Part shown: in pieces, positions 50,677-59,549 of the stretch
Numbering within the stretch: position 1 is the stretch's first letter
Layout: every line of letters starts with the position of its first letter
NCBI GenBank assembly: GCA_021808665.1
Contig: JAKBBA010000007.1
Coordinates: 34,420-98,419 of the forward strand
Direction: 5' to 3'
DNA length: 64,000 bases
Source of the DNA: Actinomycetes bacterium
GTDB taxonomy: Bacteria; Actinomycetota; Acidimicrobiia; Acidimicrobiales; Palsa-688
Translations under genes and position numbers: made by a program
The notes under the pieces: generated by a model
Databases searched by the model: none
What the model saw: only the letters and a program-made list of their open reading frames with translations
Told to the model about the DNA's origin: nothing

Positions 50677-52681
50677 GCTTCCATATCTAGCAGACTCCGA
50701 CTTAGGCGGAACCCGCCGCAGGCTGCGGCCCCGAATCGCGACCCTCGTGGGAGTCGGCCTTCCCCTGGTCGTGGGTTTGATCCACGTCGCGCTCGTGTGG
50801 CCCAGATACCACGTCGGGTCCTTCGACGACGACTCCAGCTACATTCTCACCGCCAAGGCCTTGCTATCCGGGCAAGGCCTGACCGGGCAGCTTGCGAGCG
50901 GCGAGCACATAGTCTCGCTCTACGCCCCAGGATTCGCGGCGCTCATCGCTCCTCTCGTGTGGCTCTGGCCGCACGGTTTTGTGGCTCTCAGGTTGTTCTC
51001 GACGGTCTGCTTCGCAGCAGTGTTCCCGTTGACTTGGATATGGCTCGCAAAGCACGGCGTCACTGCGAAAGTCAGGGTAGCCACGCTTGTAGTGCTGGCT
51101 CTGGGCCCTCCGTTCGCCACCTATGCGAGCATGGTCATGGCGGAAGCCTCGTTCCTCGTGGTGCTCCTGCTCCTGCTGGTAGCCGTGGACTCCTGGACGA
51201 CCGTCGACCGCGTGGCCTCCTGGCAGACCTTCGCTGTGACAGGCCTCGCGTCGAGCCTGATCTGGATCAAAGAGGCCGGCCTAGGCGTAGTTATCGGTCT
51301 GATCCTGTGGACGGCACTGCGGCCCGCTAGGCGAAGGCTAGCGAAAGCGTCAACGCTGGCGGTCGGCGTCGCCGCAACGCTCGCGCCAGTCTTGGCGGCA
51401 CGTCTCGTTCTCGGCAAGCCGTTGGCCGGCACCCTCTACACGATGCAGCTGAGCGTCTACTACCAAGGGGGCCTTTTCCAACGACTGCTCCACGTCGCTC
51501 CGCACTCGGTGTGGCACCTTTTCTCCACCGCTATACCAGCGACGATCGTCCCATACCTTTCACCGCTCCCCATAAGCGGCCACTGGGTGGACCTGTGGAA
51601 GGTCGTATCGTGGCAGGTGACCATATTTGTGGTCGTCGGGGCGGTCTCATGGTTCCGCCGCTTTTACGACGCAACTGTCGTGATGGCCGTCGTGTACCTA
51701 GGCGAGTCAGTGCTCTGGCCGTTCGTCAACGAGCGCCGAGCGATCCTTGTGCTCCCGCTGTTGGTCGCGTGGTACGTGCTAGGCGCTGTTGTCGCGTGGA
51801 GGGCCGTGCGACGAGCGGCGTATCGGTTCGGCCCGTTGGCCGTTGGTGCTGCGCGGGGGTCTGCGACCATAGCTACTGCGTGTCTGGTGGTGGTCCCGCT
51901 GGTAGCGCAGGCCCCTCGCGACTACCTCTTTGGGTGGAAGGTAACGAGCTCGCAATTCGCTGGATCGCGCTACGTCGCGCTCTTGTCGGACCTTGGCACC
52001 CCCTCCGATGTGGTGGAGACCGACTACAAGTCCTCGACGGCGCTCTTCACCGGGCATCGTACGCAGTGGACTGGGTTCACAGTCGCCCACAACCTTTGTT
52101 ACCTGCCGGCGGTCGTATCGGCTGTAGAAGCCGACGGAGCCTCCTACATGCTCAACGGTGATTTCAACAAGCCAGGGTTCCTCGACAGTGGCTGCATCAG
52201 TGCCCTAGCCGCCGACGGGGACTGGGCGGTGCCACTGCTCCACTCGCTACGCGACAACGCCACCGTCTACGAGCTGGTCGGACCATACAGCGCGAACCCC
52301 GACCTCACCGACGTTCTCGGAGGCAATTCGATTGGACCGGTTTTCGCTTCCGTCGGTCAGTCGTCGACGTCTCAGAGCTGGTACTTCGGTGGCGCAGCCC
52401 TCGTAAGTCAGGTGTCGGTCGGGGAGGCGTGGAACCCGGTGGGTTCGACTTCGTCGGTCGAACTGCAGCTCGAGACACCCGCAGGGGTCTGGGAGACTGT
52501 CGATTCGGCTAGCGGGTCCGTGGGCGGCGGTCCCGCCGCAGCTCCTTGGTTGTTGAAGTCGTTCTTGAATCCTATTGACGCTACGGCGGTTCGGGTGGTT
52601 GTGGGCTCCCACGGTGGTTCACTCGCTTCAGGAACCGCCGGTGCCGACGCTGTCAACGTTGCTGTCATCGGCCCCGCCTAG
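50654..52681 (+). CDS. GT-C (GT39-like) membrane glycosyltransferase with C-terminal domain
   Basis: Membrane protein of 675 aa from GTG 50654. About nine to eleven helices span residues 30-420. The first external loop holds the acidic SFDDDSSYIL, the metal and donor-binding loop expected of GT-C enzymes that use polyprenyl-phosphate sugars. The external C-terminal part (about 420-675) ends in a beta region (VELQLETPAGVWETVDSAS) resembling a discoidin-like carbohydrate-binding fold. It overlaps sqdB and is convergent with a polyprenyl-sugar-synthase-like GT2, so the three may form an extracellular glycosylation path (inference). Confidence 0.78.
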   Translation: MPSPTLTELPYLADSDLGGTRRRLRPRIATLVGVGLPLVVGLIHVALVWPRYHVGSFDDDSSYILTAKALLSGQGLTGQLASGEHIVSLYAPGFAALIAPLVWLWPHGFVALRLFSTVCFAAVFPLTWIWLAKHGVTAKVRVATLVVLALGPPFATYASMVMAEASFLVVLLLLLVAVDSWTTVDRVASWQTFAVTGLASSLIWIKEAGLGVVIGLILWTALRPARRRLAKASTLAVGVAATLAPVLAARLVLGKPLAGTLYTMQLSVYYQGGLFQRLLHVAPHSVWHLFSTAIPATIVPYLSPLPISGHWVDLWKVVSWQVTIFVVVGAVSWFRRFYDATVVMAVVYLGESVLWPFVNERRAILVLPLLVAWYVLGAVVAWRAVRRAAYRFGPLAVGAARGSATIATACLVVVPLVAQAPRDYLFGWKVTSSQFAGSRYVALLSDLGTPSDVVETDYKSSTALFTGHRTQWTGFTVAHNLCYLPAVVSAVEADGASYMLNGDFNKPGFLDSGCISALAADGDWAVPLLHSLRDNATVYELVGPYSANPDLTDVLGGNSIGPVFASVGQSSTSQSWYFGGAALVSQVSVGEAWNPVGSTSSVELQLETPAGVWETVDSASGSVGGGPAAAPWLLKSFLNPIDATAVRVVVGSHGGSLASGTAGADAVNVAVIGPA

Positions 52682-53571
52682 CCGTCGGTATGGGTTGTGA
52701 GATCTGAGCGGCAAGCGTCCAGGTGACGAAGGGACCACCAGGTGCCTACGACCACCCGCCCGAACCTCAGTCCGTAACGAAGATTCGACCCCTTTTTGGT
52801 TGTGCCGGCTGCTCTGGGCAGCACTGTGACAGGAGTCTCGACTACCCGGAAGCCTAGGGCCAGAGCCCCCATCAACAGCTCCGCCGTCTGGTACTGCGGT
52901 TGGTGCAGTGGCACTCGCCTTGTCAACTCAGGGGTGAAAGCCCGGAACCCGTTCGCGGGATCGGTTATCTTTGTCCCGGTCAGGATGGACACGACAGCCC
53001 CGTAGCAGCACAAACCCAACTGGCGGACCCTGTCAGTCGTGTGGCTGGTTCCGAGCCGGCGCGATCCGTTCACGAAGTCCACCCGTCCTGAGGCGACCGG
53101 GCCAACCAGGCGAGCCATCTCCGAAGTGTCGAACTGCCCGTCGGCGTCGAGGGTGACTATCACCCGAGCGCCCACCGAGGCGGCAAGTGAGTAACCCACT
53201 TGAAGCGCCCGGCCTTGGCCCAGGTTGCGTTCCAGGCGGCAGACCAGGGCGCCTGCGTCCCGTGCCACCCGAGACGTGTCGTCGCTGGATCCGTCGTCCA
53301 CGACGATGCAAGACACGCCGAGCCCTGACAGTTCCTTGGGGAGGGACCGGATAACCTCACCGACCGAGCGCTCCTCGTCGAGGGCGGCGATGACAACCAC
53401 CACCGGACTTTCCGGCCGCCCGGCGTACTCGTCGACGAAGCGGGTGCGAGCGTTGTCGCCGACGGTGCCCGCCTCTTGAGCTGAGAAAGCGGATCGTCGT
53501 TCGGGCACGGCAAGCCACACTAGGTCCACTGAGCGCCCGCCGAGTGCACGTTGAGTACCGTCGGCTTTCAT
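52678..53571 (-). CDS. Family 2 glycosyltransferase, polyprenyl-phosphate sugar synthase-like
   Basis: GT2 of about 297 aa from ATG 53571 (53595 possible). A 60-residue variable N-terminus precedes VVVVIAALDEERSVGEVI, CIVVDDGSSDDT, the metal-binding TLDADGQFD motif, FVNGSRRLG, DPANGFRAFTPEL and VVETPVTVLPR, all typical of DPM1/DPG synthases. No membrane helices are attached. It probably supplies a polyprenyl-phosphate hexose to the neighbouring GT-C enzyme, whose 3' end it overlaps by 4 bp. Confidence 0.87.
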   Translation of the reverse strand: MKADGTQRALGGRSVDLVWLAVPERRSAFSAQEAGTVGDNARTRFVDEYAGRPESPVVVVIAALDEERSVGEVIRSLPKELSGLGVSCIVVDDGSSDDTSRVARDAGALVCRLERNLGQGRALQVGYSLAASVGARVIVTLDADGQFDTSEMARLVGPVASGRVDFVNGSRRLGTSHTTDRVRQLGLCCYGAVVSILTGTKITDPANGFRAFTPELTRRVPLHQPQYQTAELLMGALALGFRVVETPVTVLPRAAGTTKKGSNLRYGLRFGRVVVGTWWSLRHLDACRSDLTTHTDG

Positions 53572-53616
53572 CTTAGTACCCAGCTTCGTGTTCACCCAGG
53601 TAGGCTGCGATCCGCA

Positions 53617-54900
53617 ATGATCGACTCTAGGCTGCTGCTCGACAACTTCGAAGAAACGGCCCGCAGGCTAGCGCGCAAGGGCGTCGATCCTGCGCTCGTC
53701 GGACAGGCACGAAGCCTTGCGGAGGAACGACGCGTCCAGGTGCGCGCGGTGGACGCCGCCCGCCAGGAGATGAACTCCGGGGCGAGCAGGGTCGGCGAGC
53801 TTATGCGCGAGTCCAGACGCGAGGAAGCTGAGGCGCTGCGAAGTGAGCTGTCGCTCCACCGAGCGCGCCTCGAAGCTTTGGAGAAGGAGCTACGCTCCGT
53901 CGAGGAATCTTTCGACGAGGTTACGTCGAGGCTTCCCAACCTCCCCGCAGACGACGTTCCCGACGGGCGCAGCGAAGCTGACAACGTGGTGTTACGCACC
54001 GTCGGCTATGACCCGGCGGACTACGCGGGGAAGCAGTGGGAGCCTCACTGGGACATAGCCGAACGTCTGGGCATTCTCGACGCCGAGAGGGCAGCCAAGC
54101 TGAGCGGAACGATGTTCGCCCTGCTCAAAGGTGACGGCGCCCGCCTACTGCGCGGTCTCACAGCGTTTGCGTTGGACCTACACCGTGACAGCTACGAGGA
54201 GATAGTCCCCCCGCACGTCGTCAGGGGCGAGGTCATCACCAAGACCGGGCATCTCACCAAGTTCGACACTCAGGCTTACCGTCTACGCGACGACGACCTC
54301 TGGCTCATCCCGACGGGTGAGGTCGCTCTCATGGGGATGCATCAGGGGGAGATTCTCGCCGAGGCCCAGCTTCCTGTCAGGTACATGGCCTACACGACGT
54401 GCTGGAGACGCGAAGCCGGAGCTGCAGGTAAGGAGACCAGGGGCATGCAACGCCTCCACGAGTTCCACAAGGTTGAACTCGTCAAACTCTGCAAGCCCGA
54501 GGACGGCGAAACGGAGTTCCAGGCTCTCGTCGCTGACGCCGCCAGGCCCTTAGAGGTCCTCGGTCTCCCCTACAGGGTCGTCGAACTGTGCACAGGCGAC
54601 CTGACCTTCTCGGCTTCACGAGTCTACGACCTGGAAGTCTACTCGCCTGGCGTCGACCGCTGGCTGGAAGTGTCGTCCATCAGCCTGGTCACCGACTTCC
54701 AGTCCAGGCGCGGCCAGATCCGTTTCAGGAGGCAAGGGGGCGGGGTCGAATTCGTCCACGCGCTCAACGGCTCTGGGCTAGCGACGCCGAGAGTGTGGGC
54801 TGCGATCGTCGAGCACGGCCTTCAAAGCGACGGCACCGTCGTTGTCCCGCCGGCCCTGGCGCCCTACGCCGGAGTAGAGACCTTACAACCGCGACGCTGA
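53617..54900 (+). CDS. serS: Seryl-tRNA synthetase
   Basis: Class II aminoacyl-tRNA synthetase of 427 aa, a normal length. ATG 53617 gives the standard N-terminus MIDSRLLLDNFEETARRL; the upstream open frame is not coding. The tRNA-binding coiled coil covers about 28-105. Catalytic motifs: motif 1 near VPPHVVRGEVI, motif 2 TTCWRREAGAAGKETRGMQR (20 residues), and motif 3 LNGSGLATPRVWAAIVE. Expected to be essential and single-copy, which argues that this is core chromosome. Confidence 0.98.
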   Translation: MIDSRLLLDNFEETARRLARKGVDPALVGQARSLAEERRVQVRAVDAARQEMNSGASRVGELMRESRREEAEALRSELSLHRARLEALEKELRSVEESFDEVTSRLPNLPADDVPDGRSEADNVVLRTVGYDPADYAGKQWEPHWDIAERLGILDAERAAKLSGTMFALLKGDGARLLRGLTAFALDLHRDSYEEIVPPHVVRGEVITKTGHLTKFDTQAYRLRDDDLWLIPTGEVALMGMHQGEILAEAQLPVRYMAYTTCWRREAGAAGKETRGMQRLHEFHKVELVKLCKPEDGETEFQALVADAARPLEVLGLPYRVVELCTGDLTFSASRVYDLEVYSPGVDRWLEVSSISLVTDFQSRRGQIRFRRQGGGVEFVHALNGSGLATPRVWAAIVEHGLQSDGTVVVPPALAPYAGVETLQPRR

Positions 54901-54918
54901 CGTTCCAGGAGTTTCCCG

Positions 54919-55374
54919 TCAGGCGGGCTCGACTTGGTCTCTGATCCGCTCCAGGGTGCGGCGCATTCCCTCCTCGTTGGTCTTTCCCCGGGCCCAGCCC
55001 AAAAGAGCCCAGTAGATACGCATCAGTGGGGTCGGGGCAAGTTCGAAAGACTCGGTGACGTCCGTGCCATCCCCGGCCGGTACGAGCTTGTAAGACCAGG
55101 TGTTCACAGCTTTGCCGCCTGCCTCGACAGCGAAAGTGAACTCCCTGCCAGGCTCGCATGCCTTGACCCGGCACTGAGTCCAATACACCGGTCCCCGCCC
55201 GTTACGCTTCACGTGACCCCTGAACCTCGCGCCGACAGCCGGACCCGTAGCCCCGTCGAGCCATTCGGCCTCGAAGGTCTCCGGACTGTAGAGCCCGATC
55301 TTGGTGACGTCACTGACGAGACCCCATATCTCTTCAGCTGGAGCTTTCATGTGCAAAGTCACCGAACCTCTCAT
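54919..55374 (-). CDS. SRPBCC-family protein (polyketide cyclase/dehydrase-like)
   Basis: START/SRPBCC-fold protein of 151 aa. It begins with GSVTLHMKAPAEEIWGLVSDV, has FEAEWLDGATGPAVGARFRG and WSYKLVPAGDGTDVTESFEL, and ends in the long C-terminal helix TLERIRDQVEP. The fold binds a hydrophobic ligand; no catalytic residue set is evident. Actinobacteria carry many such proteins of unknown role. Convergent with serS. Confidence 0.87.
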   Translation of the reverse strand: MRGSVTLHMKAPAEEIWGLVSDVTKIGLYSPETFEAEWLDGATGPAVGARFRGHVKRNGRGPVYWTQCRVKACEPGREFTFAVEAGGKAVNTWSYKLVPAGDGTDVTESFELAPTPLMRIYWALLGWARGKTNEEGMRRTLERIRDQVEPA

Positions 55375-55481
55375 GGTGGCAAGCTATCACCGCTTCGCTC
55401 CGTAGCGGTGTGTCAGAGTTGTAGGCGCGTAGCAATGTCAGTTCTAAGCGGGTGGGAGCACCCGAGGGAGGAGAATCAACC

Positions 55482-57038
55482 GTGGAGGTTCCGCTTCTAA
55501 TCGGAGATTTCCTGGACCGTGCAGCGACGGTCTTCCCGGAGCGCGTCGCGATAGTCGACGATCCCTCTGCCGCCGCGCCACTCGGCGAGATCACCTACGC
55601 GGATTTCGAGGCGAGAGCGAGAGGAATGGCCCTCGCCCTGGAGGGTATGGGGGTCGGCCCGGGGGGCCGGGTCGCCATCGTGAGCCCCAACGCAGCCCGG
55701 TTCATGATCTCGTTCTTCGGCGTCAGCGGCTACGGCAGAGTCCTGGTCCCCGTCAACTACCGCCTGACAGCCGACGAAGTCCAGTACATCGTGAATCATT
55801 CTGGCGCCTCGTTGGTTCTAGTGGACCCCGAGATCGCCGGGTCGCTGTCTTCGCTTCGGACTGCCCGTACCGTCGTCCTAGACGGCGTCGAAGACGCCGA
55901 GCTCTTCGCCCCCGCAGCTGCGGGAGCCGCTCCGAAGCCGCTTGACATCGCCGAGAACGCTACGGCGAGCATCAACTACACGAGCGGCACGACCGCACGG
56001 CCGAAAGGAGTTCAGCTCACGCACCGCAACTGCTGGTTGAACGCCGCCGTGTTCGGATGGCACGCCACCGTGACCGAACGGGAGGTGTTCCTGCACACAC
56101 TGCCGATGTTCCACTGCAACGGATGGGGAATGCCCTATGCGGTGACGGCTATGGGTGCTAAGCAGGTGGTCCAGCGCAAAGTCGACGGCGAGCAGATCCT
56201 GGAGCGAATCGACCGGCACAAGGTGACACTCATGTGCGGCGCCCCGGCAGTCGTAGCGGCCGTCCTCGACGCCGGAGAGGCCCGCCGTGAGCGCGGTGAG
56301 GACACCCCTGGGCGGGACCAGGTGCGGATAGTCGTGGCCGGAGCACCACCCCCGTCGAAGGTGATCGAACGGGTGCAAACCGAGCTGGGATGGGAGTTCA
56401 TCCAGATCTACGGACTCACCGAGACGTCGCCCTTGCTCACCGTGAACAGGTCGCGCTACGAGTGGGACGGAATGTCCGCCGGCGATAAAGCCCAGCTTCT
56501 CAGCCGGGCCGGTGTCCCGGCGCTGGGGGTGCAGATAAGCACCGACGACGAGGGCGAGGTCTTAGCCAGGAGCAATCATGTCTTCGCCGGCTACTGGGAG
56601 CAACCCGAAGAGAGCGCTAAAGCTCTCGTCGACGGGTGGTTCCACACCGGCGACGGCGGCTACATCACCGATGGGAGCTACCTCGTGATATCGGACCGCA
56701 AGAAAGACGTGATCATCACCGGCGGGGAGAACGTCTCGTCGATCGAGGTGGAGGACTGCCTCTACCAGCACCCCGACGTTGCGGAAGTGGCAGTGATCGG
56801 CGTGCCTGACGATCGGTGGGGTGAGACCATCAAAGCCCTGGTGGTCCTGCGCGCAGGGTCGGCGTCGACTGAGGCCGACCTTATAGAGTTCGCAAGGCAG
56901 CGAATGGCCCATTTCAAGTGTCCCACGTCGGTGGAGTTCCGCGACTCGCTGGTCCGAACCGCAACCGGCAAACTCCAGAAGTTCAAGCTGCGGGCACCCT
57001 ACTGGGAAGGCCGGGACAGGATGGTGTCGGGAGGATGA
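55482..57038 (+). CDS. Acyl-CoA ligase (AMP-dependent synthetase)
   Basis: ANL-superfamily ligase of about 518 aa from GTG 55482 (ribosome site GGAGGAG 7 nt upstream; GTG 55452 is less likely). Motif A5 phosphate loop NYTSGTTARPKGVQLTHRN, A5 region QIYGLTETSP, ribose-binding WFHTGDGGYI with SDRKKDVIITGGENVSS, and catalytic Lys near the end in TATGKLQKFKLR. It resembles fatty-acyl-CoA synthetases of the FadD/medium-chain type; the chain length cannot be read. Divergent from the SRPBCC gene. Confidence 0.92.
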   Translation: MEVPLLIGDFLDRAATVFPERVAIVDDPSAAAPLGEITYADFEARARGMALALEGMGVGPGGRVAIVSPNAARFMISFFGVSGYGRVLVPVNYRLTADEVQYIVNHSGASLVLVDPEIAGSLSSLRTARTVVLDGVEDAELFAPAAAGAAPKPLDIAENATASINYTSGTTARPKGVQLTHRNCWLNAAVFGWHATVTEREVFLHTLPMFHCNGWGMPYAVTAMGAKQVVQRKVDGEQILERIDRHKVTLMCGAPAVVAAVLDAGEARRERGEDTPGRDQVRIVVAGAPPPSKVIERVQTELGWEFIQIYGLTETSPLLTVNRSRYEWDGMSAGDKAQLLSRAGVPALGVQISTDDEGEVLARSNHVFAGYWEQPEESAKALVDGWFHTGDGGYITDGSYLVISDRKKDVIITGGENVSSIEVEDCLYQHPDVAEVAVIGVPDDRWGETIKALVVLRAGSASTEADLIEFARQRMAHFKCPTSVEFRDSLVRTATGKLQKFKLRAPYWEGRDRMVSGG

Positions 57039-57136
57039 CGGCGTCGTCGGTGCGGGCGGGTCGCCCGGCGAGCTCAGACTGCCGCCAGAAGCCCGCGAGC
57101 CGGTAGGGTGACGTCTCGAACTAACGGAGGTAAACG

Positions 57137-57724
57137 ATGAGAAACGTAACCCTTTTGGCTGCGCGTACCGTCCTCGGCGGATACCTGTCCGTGCACGGAG
57201 CCCAAAAGCTGTTCGGCTCGTTCGGCGGATCCGGTCTCGACGCCGCCGGCGCCACCTTCGACAAGATGGGATTGCGTCCCGGCAAGGCTATGGCCACCCT
57301 CGCCGGTGCGAGCGAGCTTGGAGGCGGCCTGCTCACAGCCGCCGGTGTCGCCTACCCTCTAGGGCCGGTTGCGATCGCCGGGTCGATGGCTGTCGCATCC
57401 GCCGTGCATCGCAACCAGGGCCCCATGGCCCAAAAGGGTGGCTACGAGTTGCCCCTAACCAACCTCGCTGTTGCGGCCCTCCTCGCGGCTGACGGTCCGG
57501 GGGCTATCAAGCTGGGCCCGCGCTTGCCGAAGAAGCTCTCCAGGCTCACCTTCCTGGGCGCGCTGGCGATGACGGTCGCAGCGCTAGCGCAGGTGCTGCG
57601 CGCCAAACCCCCGGCTGTTTCCTCCTCGGCTGCCGCAACTCCTTCGACGCGCGCCGATGCGACGACCGCCGAGCCCGCGCCAAACGGGTCGGCGCCTGCA
57701 AGCGCTACGACCTCGGCTGACTAG
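57137..57724 (+). CDS. DoxX-family membrane protein
   Basis: Second DoxX protein of the window, 195 aa. A strong ribosome site (GGAGG, 7 nt upstream) supports ATG 57137. It has LLAARTVLGGYLSVHGAQKL and FGSFGGSGL, the family opening, then GASELGGGLLTAAGV and four helices. It ends in a low-complexity Ala/Ser/Thr/Pro tail of about 40 residues outside the fold. Physiological role unknown, probably redox-linked. Confidence 0.88.
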   Translation: MRNVTLLAARTVLGGYLSVHGAQKLFGSFGGSGLDAAGATFDKMGLRPGKAMATLAGASELGGGLLTAAGVAYPLGPVAIAGSMAVASAVHRNQGPMAQKGGYELPLTNLAVAALLAADGPGAIKLGPRLPKKLSRLTFLGALAMTVAALAQVLRAKPPAVSSSAAATPSTRADATTAEPAPNGSAPASATTSAD

Positions 57725-57746
57725 GCGGCCCGTGTCGGTGGGCAAA

Positions 57747-57764
57747 CCGTGGCGAGAGCCACCG
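57747..57764. terminator. Hairpin between DoxX and pntB
   Basis: GTGGC (57749-57753) and GCCAC (57758-57762) form a stem with loop GAGA, with extra GC pairs on the flanks, between two convergent genes. Short and without a T run. Confidence 0.35.
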
Positions 57765-57795
57765 GCCTGAATGATCTAGTGAACGTTCGTCTCGT

Positions 57796-59214
57796 TTACA
57801 GTTCAGCGACGGCAGAAACGAGCTTCTGGAGCGTGTCCTTGGCGTCGCCGAACAGCATGACCGTCCGGTCGTTGAACAGCAGTTCGTTGTCAATCCCGGC
57901 GAACCCCGGTCGCATGGAGCGCTTCAGGAACACGACGTGGGCGGCCCTGTCAGCGTGGATTATCGGCATGCCGTAGATCGGGCTTCCCGGGCTGTCCACC
58001 GCAGCCGGGTTGACAGTGTCGTTCGCCCCTACCACGAGGGCGACGTCGGTCGTGGACATCTCGGCGTTCGCCTGGTCCATCTCTTCGAGGTCGTCATATG
58101 ACACGTCGGCCTCAGCGAGGAGGACGTTCATGTGCCCTGGCATCCGCCCCGCCACAGGGTGTATGGCGTAGGCGACCGTGACGCCGCGCGCAGCGAGCTG
58201 GTCGGCGAGCTCTTTGACCACGTGCTGAGCCTGCGCGACGGCCAGCCCGTACCCGGGAACTACCACGACCCGGGAAGCGTAGGCGAGGAGCACGGCGACG
58301 TCCTCGGGTGTGGAGCTGCGCACAGATCGGCCACCAGGACCTTCGCCGCCGCCGGTTGCGGTCACGACCGACCCGAAAGCGGAGAACAGGATGTTCGTCA
58401 ACGACCTTCCCATCGCTTTGCTCATTAGTCGTGTGAGGATGATCCCTGACGCCCCGACCAGAGTCCCCGCGACGATCAGCAGGTTGTTGTCGAGGGTGAA
58501 CCCCGACGCCGCCACGGCCAGGCCGGTGAAAGAGTTCAGCAGGGAGATGAGGACCGGAACGTCGGCGCCACCGATCGGTAGGACCAGTGCCACCCCTAGG
58601 GCGAGCGCGAGCGCGAGGATTGCGTACACGTATCCGACGGTCCCGGTAGCCACCGCGGTCAAGGTCAGAGCGAGCGTTGCTGCCCCGGCGGTGGCGTTAA
58701 TGGCCTGCTGGGCAGGGTAGGTGATCGGCCTCGTTGCCATGATCTCCTGAAGCTTGGCGAAGGCGATAGCGCTGCCGGAGAACGACACGGACCCGATCAG
58801 CACCCCGAGGAGAACCTCGGCGATCTGGTAGGAGGCGGGATGGACGCCGGCGGAATGCCAGTGCAACCACTCGACCACCGAGATCAGCGCAGCTGCTCCT
58901 CCTCCGACACCGTTGAACGCGGCGACCATCTGCGGTATAGCCGTCATCTTGACGAGACGGGCGGCGGGGACCGCGACTAGAGCGCCGACCGCCATGGCGA
59001 CACCAGCGAGCGCAACGTTGAGCGGGGAGTGGTAGACGGTCGGGTCGCTGAAGGTTATCCCGACCGCCACAACAGCAGCTGACGCTCCGATCAGGTTCCC
59101 GCGCCTCGCCCCGCGCGGCGAGCTGAGACCTTTGAGCGCTGCGACGAAGCCGACTATCGCCGCCAGGTACAGCAGGGCCCGCCAGGTTGTCAGCGGAAAT
59201 GAAAGGGCGATCAC
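57796..59214 (-). CDS. pntB: NAD(P) transhydrogenase subunit beta
   Basis: Membrane and NADP(H)-binding subunit of the proton-pumping transhydrogenase, 472 aa. Eight or nine helices occupy residues 1-290, with the conserved VAAFNGVGGGAAALIS segment and the GGADVPVLISLLNSFTG region. The C-terminal NADP domain has VVVPGYGLAVAQAQ, AIHPVAGRMPGHMNVLLAEA, VALVVGANDTVNPAA and the end motif PGFAGIDNELLFND. Third gene of the operon, joined by a 4-bp overlap. It reduces NADP+ with NADH using the proton gradient. Confidence 0.97.
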   Translation of the reverse strand: MIALSFPLTTWRALLYLAAIVGFVAALKGLSSPRGARRGNLIGASAAVVAVGITFSDPTVYHSPLNVALAGVAMAVGALVAVPAARLVKMTAIPQMVAAFNGVGGGAAALISVVEWLHWHSAGVHPASYQIAEVLLGVLIGSVSFSGSAIAFAKLQEIMATRPITYPAQQAINATAGAATLALTLTAVATGTVGYVYAILALALALGVALVLPIGGADVPVLISLLNSFTGLAVAASGFTLDNNLLIVAGTLVGASGIILTRLMSKAMGRSLTNILFSAFGSVVTATGGGEGPGGRSVRSSTPEDVAVLLAYASRVVVVPGYGLAVAQAQHVVKELADQLAARGVTVAYAIHPVAGRMPGHMNVLLAEADVSYDDLEEMDQANAEMSTTDVALVVGANDTVNPAAVDSPGSPIYGMPIIHADRAAHVVFLKRSMRPGFAGIDNELLFNDRTVMLFGDAKDTLQKLVSAVAEL

Positions 59215-59549
59215 CCCGGGTTACCTCCGTCGGGGGTGTCCGGTTTGTCGCGGTTCTTATCCTTGGGGGCTTTCGACTGGAACATTTCGAGCATCCGGTC
59301 CGTTACGACGAAACCGCCGACCACATTGGCCGTAGCGAGAAGCACCGCCAAGAAGCCGAGGGTCAACTGCAGCGGGCCATGAGCCTGTCCCATTACCAGC
59401 AGCGACCCGACCAGGACGATGCCGTGGATTGCGTTGGAGCCTGACATCAAAGGCGTGTGGAGGACACTCGGCACTTTGGATATGACCTCCACCCCGACGA
59501 ACGCTGCGAGGGCGAAGATGGTGAGAAGCCCGACGATGCCTCCGGTCAC
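59211..59549 (-). CDS. pntA2: NAD(P) transhydrogenase subunit alpha, part 2 (membrane)
   Basis: Small membrane subunit of 112 aa with three helices: LTIFALAAFVGVEVIS, IHGIVLVGSLLVMG and LTLGFLAVLLATANVVGGF. The segment HTPLMSGSNAIHGIVLVG is the hallmark of PntA membrane parts. The C-terminal 25 residues are a charged tail. In three-subunit transhydrogenases the alpha subunit is split as here. Coupled to both neighbours by 4-bp overlaps. Confidence 0.95.
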   Translation of the reverse strand: MTGGIVGLLTIFALAAFVGVEVISKVPSVLHTPLMSGSNAIHGIVLVGSLLVMGQAHGPLQLTLGFLAVLLATANVVGGFVVTDRMLEMFQSKAPKDKNRDKPDTPDGGNPG

